Positions 10,762-20,587 of a DNA stretch of 64,000 nucleotides are shown piece after piece. This stretch comes from Choricystis sp. odSpoLacu1. Lineage: Eukaryota > Chlorophyta > Trebouxiophyceae. Under the pieces are notes generated by a model, which saw only the letters and a list, made by a program, of their open reading frames with translations, was not told the origin of the DNA and ran no database searches. The number at the start of each line of letters is the position of its first letter. The first letter of the stretch is position 1. The DNA is taken from the NCBI GenBank assembly GCA_958009055.1, contig OY253650.1, positions 1,116,001-1,180,000 on the forward strand. Direction: 5' to 3'. The translations under genes were made by a program, and so were the position numbers.

Positions 10762-12200
10762 TCACCCCAGCGCCAACCCCTTCAGCGCGGCCTTGGCCGC
10801 CAGCGTGGCCCGCGCCTGCCTCAACAGCGCGGCTGACGCGCGCAGGCGGGCCGCGGTGTCACCGGTGGCGAGGGCGGCGAGGCGGGCGCGCGTCAGCTCT
10901 GCGCGCGCGCGGTCGCCCGCAAAAGCGTGCGGCACCTCTTGGAGCGAGGCAAAAGCCAGCCTGGCGCCCCGCTCTGCGGCGGCAGCCAGGGCGGGGGAGC
11001 AGCCGGGGGGGCGAGCCGTCAGGCGGGCGGAGGGGGGGCCGTCCGCCCAGGCGAGCGCGGACTGCAGGGCGGCCGGGCCGCGGGCGGCGGGGGAGCTGCC
11101 GCCGCCTTCCAGGTCGTGCGCGGAGCGGGGCAGCTTGAAGCACAGGTTGACGACGTCCCACATGAGGGCCTCGAGTTCCTGTGGATGTGTGTGGGTGGTG
11201 GGGTGGGTGAGGGGGCGATCGTGATGCATGAAACAAACAAGCCCACCCGCCTTGCCCCACCCACCCACACCACCCTCACTCACCTGCCCCAACGCAGCCA
11301 GCACGGCTCCATCCTCGGCCGCGTCATCCAACGCCACGTCCGCATCCAGGCGCATGTAGGGCGCGTCCCCCAGGGCCACCGCGCGGGGAGCCAAGCGCGC
11401 CTCCCCCCTCACCCGCACGCGTGCCCCCACCGAGTCGGCTTCCACGCCCGTGACGACGGCCAGCACGGCGTGGGACAGGACGAAGCCGCCGTCCAGGGCG
11501 CCGCCCGGGCCGGAGACGATGAGGGGGGGGGGGGTGGAGAGGGGTGATGAGGATGAGGAGCCGCGCGGGGGCGACACCGACACCGGCCCCCCCAGCGGCG
11601 ACACCGCGGTGTGGGCCAGGCACCTGTCGGGGCGGGCAAGGACTTCGTCCAGCAGGGCCAGGAACCTCGCTTCATACAGGCGCAGCGTCTTGGATTGACC
11701 CGGGACGAGGGGGTCGCTCCGATCAAAGGGCAGCACAGGGAGAGACGCCGGCAACGACGGCGGCGCCGGGGGGCGGGCCAGGGCGGCGGCGGCAATGGGG
11801 GGGAGGATGGGGGAGGCGTCGTAGTTGGGGGGGTCGGTGTTGGAGGGGAAGGCTGGAGGGGAGGGCAGGGGGGTGGTGATTGGGTGGTGGGCGCGTTGTC
11901 GAGAGAGCGAGTCAGCGGGGCACGCGCCCCCCCCCCCGCCACGCTCTCCCAAGCCGCCCCTCATCGCTCGCACGCCCCGACACGGACGCGATGCGTGCCC
12001 CCACACGTGTGCGTGCCGGGGCTGGCCCTGCGAAGACGGCGCGCGGACGCGGAGGGGGCGGCGTCGCCACGGAGCCACACGAACGCACCGTCGTCGCTTG
12101 CCGACGCTGCCGGGACGCCGCTGGGCCGCGGCCGGCACCGCTGGGCCAGGGGGGGGTGCGCGTGCGCGTGCTGCACGGCCGGGCAGGGCCGGGGGCGCAT
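10762..12200 (-). CDS. Organelle-targeted LON substrate-binding (PUA-like) domain protein
   Basis: Three exons, 12200..12089, 11852..11284 and 11178..10762, encode 365 aa; both introns are GT-AG with matching phase. Exon 1 encodes an Arg/Ala/Pro-rich N-terminus without acidic residues until its end, like a plastid or mitochondrial transit peptide. The domain begins at LPASLPVLPFDRSDPLVPGQ and continues LRLYEARFLALLDEVL, matching the N-terminal LON domain (strand, then F-P-arm and Y/F-E-R-Y-x-x-L). No AAA+ ATPase or protease part follows, as in plant plastid LON-domain proteins of unknown function. The C-terminal ~120 residues form Ala/Arg-rich helices. Confidence 0.75.
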
Positions 12201-12629
12201 GGGAGAGGGTTGGGGGGGGGGCGTGTTTTTTGAGGGAGAGAATGAGTGAGGCCAAAAAAAAGCTCCGCTCACGCGCTCGCGCTCGCGCTCGCGCGCGCTC
12301 TCTCACTCTTCGCTTTCCTCCCCCTCTTTTGACTGGGGGACGCTCGCCCCCCCCCCCCCCCCCTCCCCCGCGCCCCCCCCCCCCCCCCCGCCTGCCCGCC
12401 CTCTGGCACGAGTTCACACACGTGCACACACCTGCCGCCGCCCGCACGTCGGCGCCCCACTCGCCGCCGCGCCACCAACCGCCGCTCGCATCTAGTGACG
12501 CGAGTTGGCACTCGCCGGTCCCCCCGCCCCGCCACCTGCACCCCTCTCCCCCTCCTCCCAGTGCCCGCCACACGTGCACGACACTGGGTGGCATCAATTA
12601 AGCACATTCCACAAGTGAGCGACGCACCC
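12201..12629. promoter_or_regulatory. Divergent promoter region with C17/C14 homopolymers
   Basis: It separates the LON-domain gene (-) from the secreted Cys-rich protein gene (+). It contains CGCTCG-type repeats (12274-12298) and two very long C runs around 12345-12390. There is no TATA box I would defend. Confidence 0.45.
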
Positions 12630-13953
12630 ATGCGCTGGCGCACAGGGCGGCCCGCCGCCGCCGCGCTGGTCGTCATTGCGCTCTCGCTCTTCGCCCCCAC
12701 CACCACCACCGCCGACATGGCCAACGGCTGGCTCACCACGTCCGCCCTGGGCACCATGCTGGAGTCGGCCAAGCCGCCGCCGCCGCCGAAACCGCCGCCC
12801 ACGCCGGCGCCAGTGTCCCTCGACGCGGCCACGGTGGCGGCCCTGGCGGCCGCGCTGGCCGCCAACGGCGTCGCCGCCGGCCCTCCCCCCGTCGCCAATG
12901 CGGCGGGGCTCAACCCAGCTGCAGGTGCAGCTGATGGGCGGGTGGGGGCAGGGGCGGGCGGCGTGGGCAGTGGACACCCCCCCTCCACCGTCAGCGCCGT
13001 GATTCCAGGGTTCATTGCGCCCTCCCCCGGCGCCCCCTACGGCATCGCCGCCGTGGCAGAGATCCCGGCGTCCGTGCTGGGGTCGAGGTCGGTGGCGGCA
13101 GCCGCGGCGGTGGCCCCCGCGCCCTCTGCGGCGCGCGGTCCCCCTTCCGCCAACCCCGCCGCCGCCCCCCCCCCCCAAACTCGTGTCCTACTCCACCGAC
13201 CCCTGGACGGGGGAGGTGGCGGGCGCGGCCGACCCCCGGGGCGACGACACGGTGGCTGGGCCGGCGGCGCCTCTGGCCGACGACCCGGGGCGCGTCGGCG
13301 GCGGCGCCGGCTTTCCGGGTTCAGTCGCCCCGGGCGGCTTTGCCACCCCCCGCATCCTGGCCCTGGGGCCGGACGGCGCCCCCCTGCCCGCTGACGCGCC
13401 GACTGCGGCCCACCCAGCTGGCTACCTGTTGACGGCGCCCGTGACGCCGGTCGCGGGCGGTGGTGGTGGTGGTGGTGGTGGCGCGACGACCTCGCCGCCC
13501 CACCACCCGCCCGACGGGTGGGTGACGACGCCCACCCCTCTGCCCACCCCTCCTGCCCCCTCCCCCACCGCGTCCCCCACCGCGTCCGCTGTGGCGGCAG
13601 CAGCCAATGCGACCACCGCGGAGGAGAGGTGTGTCTCCATCCTGGCCGCCCTGCGCGGCGGCGCGTGCGGCGGTGGCACGGCGGCCGCCCAACGCGACGC
13701 AGCCACGCTCGCGACCGCGGCCTGCCCCGCCCTGGTGGACGCCACCATGTCGCTGGCCTTGCCGTCCACGTCCTGCTGCCCCCTGTTGCGCGATTTTGCG
13801 ACTTCAGGCTGTGGCTGCGTGGCGACACTGAGAGACCGCGTCGCGGCGACGGGCGCGCCGCCCGCCCTGCCCGCCGCCCTGACGCGGGTCGCGCAGGCGG
13901 TGTGCGGGGTGGGCAGTGTGTATGATCCCTGTTCCCAGTCGACAGGGTGTTAG
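12630..13953 (+). CDS. Secreted Pro/Ala-rich protein with C-terminal eight-cysteine-like module
   Basis: The start at 12630 gives MRWRTGRPAAAALVVIALSL, a typical signal peptide. A Pro-rich linker (PPPPPKPPPTPAP) and Ala/Pro/Gly-rich low-complexity sequence with a Gly9 run (13460-13482) follow. The last ~110 residues contain ten cysteines with CC and CGC pairs (TSCCPLLRDFATSGCGC). That spacing resembles the eight-cysteine (lipid-transfer/2S albumin-like) fold, though this is a pattern match only. The frame must advance by one base at the C12 run 13165-13176 to reach the Cys module; the corrected length is 440 aa. The likely location is extracellular or the cell wall. Its role is unknown. Confidence 0.65.
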
Positions 13954-14890
13954 TGTGGTGTGTTGTGAGGGTGATTTTTTCTTTTCCCTCTTTCCCTCCC
14001 CCCCCTTCATTTTTGACCGACGCGACCCCCCTTCCCACCCTCTTTCCTCCCGCCAAAACGTTCCTGCCTTGTTTTTTGATTTGCATTGGCGCTCCGCCCC
14101 TGTCTGTTTATGTTTGTTTATGTTTGTTCTTGTTTGTTTTTGTTTGCCCGACTCTTTTTTGCGTGGCTCCCTCTTTCCGTGCCGCGGTCTCCCTCCTCCC
14201 ATGAAGAGAGAGGGGTGACCGCGCTGCGCGACGCTATGAGGTACGACGCCCCATGTAAAAACGCCTTGTTTTGTTTCTGCGTTTCAAGGAGAGAGAGGCT
14301 GCTGTGTTTTTTTATGTTCTTTGGTCTTCGGCGTGTCTCAACAAGGCTAAGCGGGGGGGGCTTTTTTTCCACAGGTGGGGGAAGCAAAAGTGGGGAGTCC
14401 AGTGCGTGGGGGGAGTCGAAAAAAGGAGGAGAGGGCCTTCAAAACGGTGGCTTGTGTCTGCGTTTGTGCGAAAAAAGTTGGGCGTGAACACGGGGGGAGC
14501 ACACAAAAAGGGCGGGGGCCGCGCGCGTGTGAAGGGGGGGGGGGGCGCGCGTTTTTTTACGACACGCCCCCCCACCCCAACACACACTTTGACCAGCCTG
14601 CCGGTTCCCCCCCACAAGAAGCTAAAGGTGGTAGAGAAGGGGGGCAAGAAAAGCAAGGGGGTGGTTTGGAGGGCCTGCTTAACAAAAGATCAAAAAACGA
14701 GTGAAAAAAAAGGGTCGGCAAATCGACGGTTTCTTTTTGTGTGGGTGGGGGGGCGGGGGATTTTGGGGGTCACCTCCCCCCAAAAGAAAGCAAGCAAAAA
14801 ACGAGGGGGGGGGGGGCTCTTCCTGTCAGCTACGTAGAAAAGAGAGGTGGAAACCCAAGGAAAAAGCCACAAGCAACTCTCACCACTGTT
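13954..14890. other. Convergent intergenic region rich in homopolymers
   Basis: These 937 bp lie between two convergent genes. They hold many T5-T8, A5-A9 and G7-G10 runs, and tandem tgtttatgtttgtt-like repeats at 14103-14146. No open frame looks like a protein and no RNA gene is visible. Confidence 0.6.
14103..14146. repeat. Imperfect TGTTTATGTTTGTT tandem repeat
   Basis: About four degenerate copies of a TGTTTRT unit follow one another in the convergent intergenic stretch, probably in a 3' UTR. Confidence 0.7.
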
Positions 14891-17072
14891 TCACGCCGCC
14901 AGCGCGGGCGGCGTGCCCGGCTCCAGCGGCGGCGTCCGCGGCTCCAGCGGCGGCGTGCGCGTGCCGCTGCTGTCGCCCGATGCCGCCGACTCGATGGAGG
15001 GCGCGGAGAACAGGGACGACGTGGGCGAGACGGGGGCGCGCGGGCCGCGCTTGCCCGACTGGCGCTCGACCGTGGCAGCCGCGGCAAACGGCGACAGCGT
15101 GGCCGCGGCCGCCACCACGGCAGCCGCAAACGGAGGCCCCTCGTACGGCGTGCTGGGGCGGGAGGGGGGCGCCGAGGGCGGCGCGTCCAGCACGGACAGC
15201 GGGGAGACGCGCGCGAGCGGGGCCGGCTTGGTGGTGGCGACGGCCAGGGCGGCCGGCGTCGGCACGCCCTCGGCCGCCGCAGCGCCCACGGCCACCACCC
15301 ACCGCGGCATCGCCACGCCCGCCACCTGCCCCACCGCCCCCGCAAGCGTGTCCCAGAACCCGAGCCAGCGCAGGCACAGGGCCAGGTCGACGGCGGCGAG
15401 GGGGGTGAGGTGGGAGTGGCCGTGAACGATGTAGACGTGGGAAAGGGAAGCACCCGCTTTCGCGCCAAACGCGCCCGCTTCAACATCAAACGACGCCCCC
15501 GCCCACCGCGTCTTGGAGGCGGCCAGCGCGGTGAACGCGTACAGCGCGTTGCCGTGAGTGTAGGCGGCGGCGGTGAGGGGGGGGGCGAAGCCGGTGGGGC
15601 GGGCAGTGGGGAGGCGGGCCGAGGCGGCTTGGGAGGCGAGCGCGGGGGCAAAGCCCAAGTTCAGGTGCGCGACGCCCTCCGCCTTCAGGGTCGCCAGCAC
15701 GGCTTCATACGCCGCTTTGAGCGTCCCTTGATGCGCCCAGGGTGCCATCTGGTTGAGCGTTGGGAAGTAGCCGGTGACGGAGCCGCTGGACCACAGCGGG
15801 TCGAGGAGGACGGCCCCCGCGAGGGAGGCGGCCGTGATCGGGGGCCTGGCCGCGCCCACCCCTGTCGCACCGCCCGCCTTCACGACAGCCACAAACAGGC
15901 GGCCGCCTCCATCGTTGCCCAGGCGCAGGGAGGCCCAGTCGGGCGTCCTGCAGAAGGCGCGCAGGGGGCGGTCGGAGACGGCCTTGCCCGTGCGCCACGC
16001 GGACGAGAGGGAGGCGAGAGCAGCACGCGCGCCCGGGGCCTCGAGATCGCCATCCTTCACTTCATACACAACCACGCCCGCGTCCCGGGCTTGGCGCGCG
16101 TCGCGGCGCAGGGTGCGGGTGCGGGTGGTGTGGGTCCAGGTGGCGATGTCCAGGCGGGTTTCAGCACCAAACGCGTCGGCGCGGAAGCAAGGGTAGCGGG
16201 TCGCCAACCATTCCGCGTACACAGGGCTCGCGTGCCAAAAGGTGGCGTGCTGGCGGGGCAGGCCGCAGTCGGCGACGACGATGTCGGCCAGGAAGGCGTC
16301 GACGAGAGTGGGCCAGGCGGAGAGAGGGGCAAGGGGATCACCCAGCGCCATGGGGACGCGGCGCCCGGCCCCTGTCGCGATGGCAAACGCGATGGACCCC
16401 ACGCCAGGCACAATGTAGTGGCGGAACTCGGGGCCGACGACGCTGGCGTGGGCGACGGTGTCGGCGCCGTGGGCGCGGACGAGGGGGCGCACGATGGTGG
16501 TGATGGCGGCTGGGTGGTGGTGGGGGTGGGGAGGGTTGTGAGGTGTGTGTGTTTTTCACGAGGTGCACAGTGACGCGTCGCGCGACGTGTGGGAGGTCTT
16601 TTTTGGAAGGTACCGTCGCGCGAGCGTCGAAGGTTTTGAACATGGGGGAAACCGGTGGGTTCCTTCCACCGACGACGCTTCTCGACGCGCGCCGGTGCTG
16701 ATAGGACCCACACCCCGCCTGTGCGCCCTTCGTCCCCCGTCTTCCCCGGCAAGCGCATCGCGTGCCATGCGGCGTCAGTGGGTGGCAGCAATTGGGGGCG
16801 ACCCCGGCCGTGGGCGGGTGCTCACAGGCTGAAAAAAAGACGCCCAAATCCTCACCTGAGTCCGACGTCGGCAGCGTCAGCCCAGAAACCCGGCGGTTGG
16901 CGGGTTTGGACGCCCGCCGCCTCTGCCACAGGGTGGCCTCAAGCGTGGCCGCCACCAAGACCATCAGGGCGACGGCATGCACGACAACCAGGGCGAGTGC
17001 AGCCGCGATTACGTGCAAAAGACGGCTCGACGGTCGGCCGTCGGCCTGCCCGCGAAGTGGTGAGGCGGCCAT
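14891..17072 (-). CDS. Membrane-anchored DUF2156 protein (lysyl-phosphatidylglycerol synthase C-domain-like)
   Basis: Two exons, 17072..16856 and 16509..14891, encode 611 aa; the phase-1 junction fits exactly. One transmembrane helix lies near the N-terminus (VIAAALALVVVHAVALMVLV). The domain runs from about residue 80 to 430. It shows GRRVPMALGDPLAP, a F-L-A-D block, PCFRADAFGAETRLDIATW and, downstream, GTLKAAYEAVLATLKAEGVAHLNLGFAP. This is the DUF2156/LPG_synthase_C pattern, a tandem GNAT-like fold that in bacterial MprF transfers lysine from Lys-tRNA to phosphatidylglycerol. The C-terminal ~150 residues are Ser/Pro-rich and end in TPPLEP repeats. Substrate and compartment in algae are unknown. 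Confidence 0.72.
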
Positions 17073-17396
17073 TGCGGAAAACGATGCGCACACAAGTCGG
17101 AGCTCTGTGCAAATGATGGCGTTGGGCGGGGGCGACAGCAGCTGCGGCTGGAGAAATGGGGCGCGCGCGGCCGCGGAAAAGTTTTGACGAGACGAGGACG
17201 AGAGAGGGAACAAGTGAGCCGAAGAACCAAAAGCGGCAACCACCGCGGCTGTGGACCATTTGGTTCCTTTTGGGGCCGCGAATACCCGCCCCAGTGTTGA
17301 TGCTGATGCTGGGCCGTTTATTTAGTCGACGTCGAATGCACACGTGTGCCCAAAAAAAATCTACACCTTTCGTTAACAGTGTTTTTACACAGAGTT
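17073..17396. other. Intergenic region between two minus-strand genes
   Basis: It holds the 3' UTR of the TPR gene and the promoter of the DUF2156 gene. No further feature is visible. Confidence 0.5.
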
Positions 17397-18158
17397 TCAC
17401 CGCTGCCTGCCACCGTCGCCACCACCTCGCCGCCTGCGCCCCACCGGCGACCTCGACCTCGACCTCTGCCTACCCCCCCTCCCCTCCAACACCCGCCCCC
17501 TGTCCAACGGAATCCCCAGCTCGGCCAACCGCGTCCGCACGCGCGTGCGGGCCTCTCGTGCCGCGTCTCCTCCACCCGCTTCCACAGCCGCCTCAAACTG
17601 GTCCACCGCGTCGTGCAGGCGTCCGTCCCGCTCGGCCAAGCGGCCCAAGCCCACCATGGCCGCTGCACAGGCGGGATCGTGTGTCAGTGCGACCCCAAAA
17701 GCCGCTGCCGCACTCTTCGCGTTGCCCGCGGCAGCAGCCGCATTCCCCCGACCACACGCGTCGGCCGCCCACGCGGTAGTCAGTGCAGTCCGCAGGCGGG
17801 TGCGCAGGGTGGTGAGGGCAGTCGACACGTCGACTGGGGGGGCCAGAGCAGTGGCGGACAGCCCGGTTAAAGTTTGAACATCGCCACCATACGCGCGCAG
17901 CATGGCGGCCGGCGCTCCGGGCGCTCTGTAAGCCGACGAGTCGGCCAGGGCGGTGTCCAGGGCGGCGGTGGCGCCGTCGCGGCGGGTCAACAAGTCTCGC
18001 AGCGGCGGCACGCGCGTCGAAAAGCCCCACACGCCGCCGCCGGCCGCGGGGTCGCTGGGCGAGTGTCGATCGTTGTCAGCATTGTCAGCATCGGTCGGCA
18101 CGCGCGCCGCGGAAAGGAGCCAGGCGGCGGCAGCGGCGGCGGGTTGTCGCGCAGGCAT
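17397..18158 (-). CDS. Small TPR-like protein with Arg/Ser-rich tail
   Basis: A single exon encodes 253 aa from the ATG at 18158; upstream in-frame sequence is not convincing. Residues ~150-215 hold two helix-turn-helix units (AAAAAGNAKSAAAAFGVALTHDP and GLGRLAERDGRLHDAVDQFE) with the W/L-G-Y-A-F-A-P spacing of tetratricopeptide repeats. The C-terminus is basic (RSRSRSPVGRRRR). The N-terminus could be a weak organelle presequence. The partner is unknown. It shares a 96 bp divergent promoter with the next gene. Confidence 0.65.
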   Translation of the reverse strand: MPARQPAAAAAAWLLSAARVPTDADNADNDRHSPSDPAAGGGVWGFSTRVPPLRDLLTRRDGATAALDTALADSSAYRAPGAPAAMLRAYGGDVQTLTGLSATALAPPVDVSTALTTLRTRLRTALTTAWAADACGRGNAAAAAGNAKSAAAAFGVALTHDPACAAAMVGLGRLAERDGRLHDAVDQFEAAVEAGGGDAAREARTRVRTRLAELGIPLDRGRVLEGRGGRQRSRSRSPVGRRRRGGGDGGRQR

Positions 18159-18254
18159 TCGAAGAGTGAAACAACGCCTCCCCTCCACTCTCCCCTCCCT
18201 TTTCCTCGCCCCACGCACACACACAGTCGCAAAAGCCACTGGAACACACCAAGC
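18159..18254. promoter_or_regulatory. 96 bp divergent promoter
   Basis: Only 96 bp separate the two start codons, so both core promoters and 5' UTRs must share it. The stretch is pyrimidine-rich with CACACACA at 18218-18226. Confidence 0.6.
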
Positions 18255-19331
18255 ATGTACTCCACCCTTCCACTAGCCGGCCGGCTGCGCCTGCTGCCCC
18301 AGCCCCGCCGCCGCATTGCTGTCGCCGCGGCCGCCTCCATCCCCCCCTCCCCCGACGCCGACGACACGTCTCCCACCGCGTCCACCAGTGGTCGCTCCAA
18401 AGCACGAGGCGCTGCCGGGGCCGCCGCTGACCGCGCCAGGCGCGCCGGCGCGCGCCGCGCGCCGCTGACCGCGCCGCCGCCGCCCAAGCCAGTGGTGGTG
18501 CCTGCTGGTGATGACGAAGAAGAAGATCAAGACCTGCCACCCGACGCGTTCACGGTGGACCCACCCATCGTCAACCTGGAGCCAGGCACCGCGGCCGTCG
18601 CCGCGGCCGCGACGGCGCCCCTGCCCCGCCCACCTCCCCTGCCTGCAGCCGCCCTGCTGGCGGCCGCCTCCCCGGCCGACATGGACGCACGAACTGAAGC
18701 CATTCTGGCTTTAGCAGCGTCAGGAGACAGGTTCGAAGCCGAGCTGGGAGCGAGGCGGGGCGTGGTGGACGCGCTCTTGGTCGCCATGCTCGAAAAACGG
18801 GTCACCCTGGAAGCCTCCGCCGCTGCCGCCGGCGATGAAGAAGCACGCGCCGGCTTAACGGGGCTGACTCTGCTCTGGCGCCGCCTGCGCGCTGAAGCCG
18901 CGCGCGCGGCTGCCTCCCCCGCGGAGAGGGTGATCGACGCCGCCCTCGCAGCGCTGGACCCCGACCCCTCCTCCCCGCCCCCCACCCTGGAGGAGAGGGC
19001 CGCCCGCCGGGCCGCCGCCAAGGGCGTGCTGGCGGCGGCCGCGTCGCCGGGGGGGGGAGTGGGGGTCGACATTTTTGGGGTGGCGGCCGCGGCGGCGGCG
19101 GCAGAGGACGACGCGAACACTCTGCCACCACCACCACCCGACGCCGTGCCGCCGTCCGTGTTGGCATCCGAAGCCGCCGCCCTGGCGGCCATGGCGCGCG
19201 ACCAGGCGGCCGAGTTGAGGGGGAAAGGAGGAGGAGGAGGGGACGCCACGCGCGCGGCCAGCGCGGCTGCAGCACGTGACGCTTTAGCTGACCTGCTGGA
19301 CGACATTGTGGCCATGGCGCGCGAACTGTGA
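18255..19331 (+). CDS. Plastid-targeted protein of unknown function
   Basis: A single exon encodes 358 aa. The N-terminus MYSTLPLAGRLRLLPQPRRR is rich in Arg/Leu/Ser and lacks acids, as in algal transit peptides. An acidic DDEEEDQD stretch follows, then a helical region starting MDARTEAILALAASGDRFEAEL and continuing ALLVAMLEKRVTLE and [20 protein letters not shown]. This resembles uncharacterised plastid proteins of plants that I cannot name. The C-terminus is Ala-rich and helical. No membrane segment is seen. Confidence 0.7.
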   Translation: MYSTLPLAGRLRLLPQPRRRIAVAAAASIPPSPDADDTSPTASTSGRSKARGAAGAAADRARRAGARRAPLTAPPPPKPVVVPAGDDEEEDQDLPPDAFTVDPPIVNLEPGTAAVAAAATAPLPRPPPLPAAALLAAASPADMDARTEAILALAASGDRFEAELGARRGVVDALLVAMLEKRVTLEASAAAAGDEEARAGLTGLTLLWRRLRAEAARAAASPAERVIDAALAALDPDPSSPPPTLEERAARRAAAKGVLAAAASPGGGVGVDIFGVAAAAAAAEDDANTLPPPPPDAVPPSVLASEAAALAAMARDQAAELRGKGGGGGDATRAASAAAARDALADLLDDIVAMAREL

Positions 19332-19934
19332 GAGATGGTGAAGACGTTGCTTTTTGTTTTGTGGGGTGGTGGTGGTTTTTGTTGGACTTGGTTTGTTGCA
19401 CTAGGCACGGGGGTGCGTCTCGTCTGCGGAGAGCAGGGTCTGCCGGGGGCAGGGCGCTGTGCTTTTTCGATACTCTCTGCGCGTCAAAAAGCCAGGGGGC
19501 GGGATTGCGTGGTTGGTGGCTTCTCCCTGTGCAGCACCAGCCCGTGCGTGGGGCTGGTGAAACACACGGCGCCAGAAGAGGGGGTTGGGAGGGGTCCAGT
19601 GTTTGTTGTTGTTCGTCAAAGCAAAAAGGGTGTGGGTGTGGGTGTTTTGTTTTTCGCTTCTCCGTACCTAGCCGGAACACTGTGAGAGGGGCGGTGAAAG
19701 AAATGGGGGTCGAGACGGAACACACAAAGACTGCCGTCGGTGGGGGAAAGGGGGGAGTGGCACGCGGGCAGGGGGGGGGAAAGGGGGGAGAGGTCGAGTC
19801 TGCTCGCACAAAAAAAAAAAGAAAAAAGGACGCCCCTCTCTGGGTGGCTCTCCCTTCTTCTGTCTTCACATTCAGCGGCGTTGAGGCGGCTTGGACGCGC
19901 GCTTGGCCTTGCCCTTCTCGGGCGTGGTTGGCGG
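19332..19934. other. Convergent 3' regions
   Basis: Between the plastid protein (+) and zinc-ribbon (-) stops lie G- and T-rich tracts and several G8-G9 runs (19768-19800). No feature is identified. Confidence 0.5.
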
Positions 19935-20389
19935 CTAAGGGGGCGTCCCCTCCCCGTTGGTCGCCACGGACTGCGTGGACCCCCCCGCCTCCGACCCGCC
20001 GCCGCCAGCCACGTCACCGTGACGCACAGCACTGGCGCACGCCAGCACCGACTCCAGGGTGGCGTACCGGTGGCAGTCGAAGCATTCGCACACCTTGGCG
20101 CCGTCGCGCACGAGGCGCCCCGCGCCGCAGCGTCGCAGGCGGGACGAGCCGCAGCCGGGGCACCGCATTTTCTGTGGGTGGGTTGGGTGGATGTGTGTGT
20201 GCATGTGTATGTGTGTGGTGTGTGTGGCTGGGTCAAAGGGGGGCTGGTTGCTGGCGTGGCACCGTGTGTTTTGTGGTTGCGAACGAAAGCAAAAAACGCG
20301 AAAAAGATAGAGGGGGCGCCAAAAACGCACCCGCCCACGCATAGCAGCCCTTCCTTTCCCCCCTACGCGCAGGAGCTTACCATGCCCAT
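19935..20389 (-). CDS. Small zinc-ribbon protein
   Basis: Two coding exons are proposed: 20389..20381 (only Met-Gly-Met) and 20171..19935, joined by a GTAAGC...CAG intron in phase 0, giving 81 aa. Alternatively translation begins at the Met at 20168 inside exon 2. The domain is MRCPGCGSSRLRRCGAGRL followed by KVCECFDCHRYATLESVL, with CxxC...CxCxxC pairs that would bind one zinc, and a Ser/Gly-rich tail. A zinc-ribbon fold is clear; the process is unknown. Confidence 0.6.
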
Positions 20390-20587
20390 GATGCTGTGGT
20401 GGGTGGAGGGGAGGCGGCAGGGCGGGACAGAGAGAGAACGGAAGGGGCGCGTTTTTGTTTCAATGCCCCGAACAAAATAGAAACGCTTGTGTGTTGCGAC
20501 CGACAGAGTCCTGCGACAACAAAGGGTGTTATCCAACCGCCCTCCCCAGCACGCGGCGCCAGGCGTCGCCAGGAGTGACGCCACGAC

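Noticed and set aside
14340..14870. Open frames of 60-188 codons in the convergent spacer
   Set aside because: They are built of Gly/Lys/Arg from homopolymers and resemble no protein.
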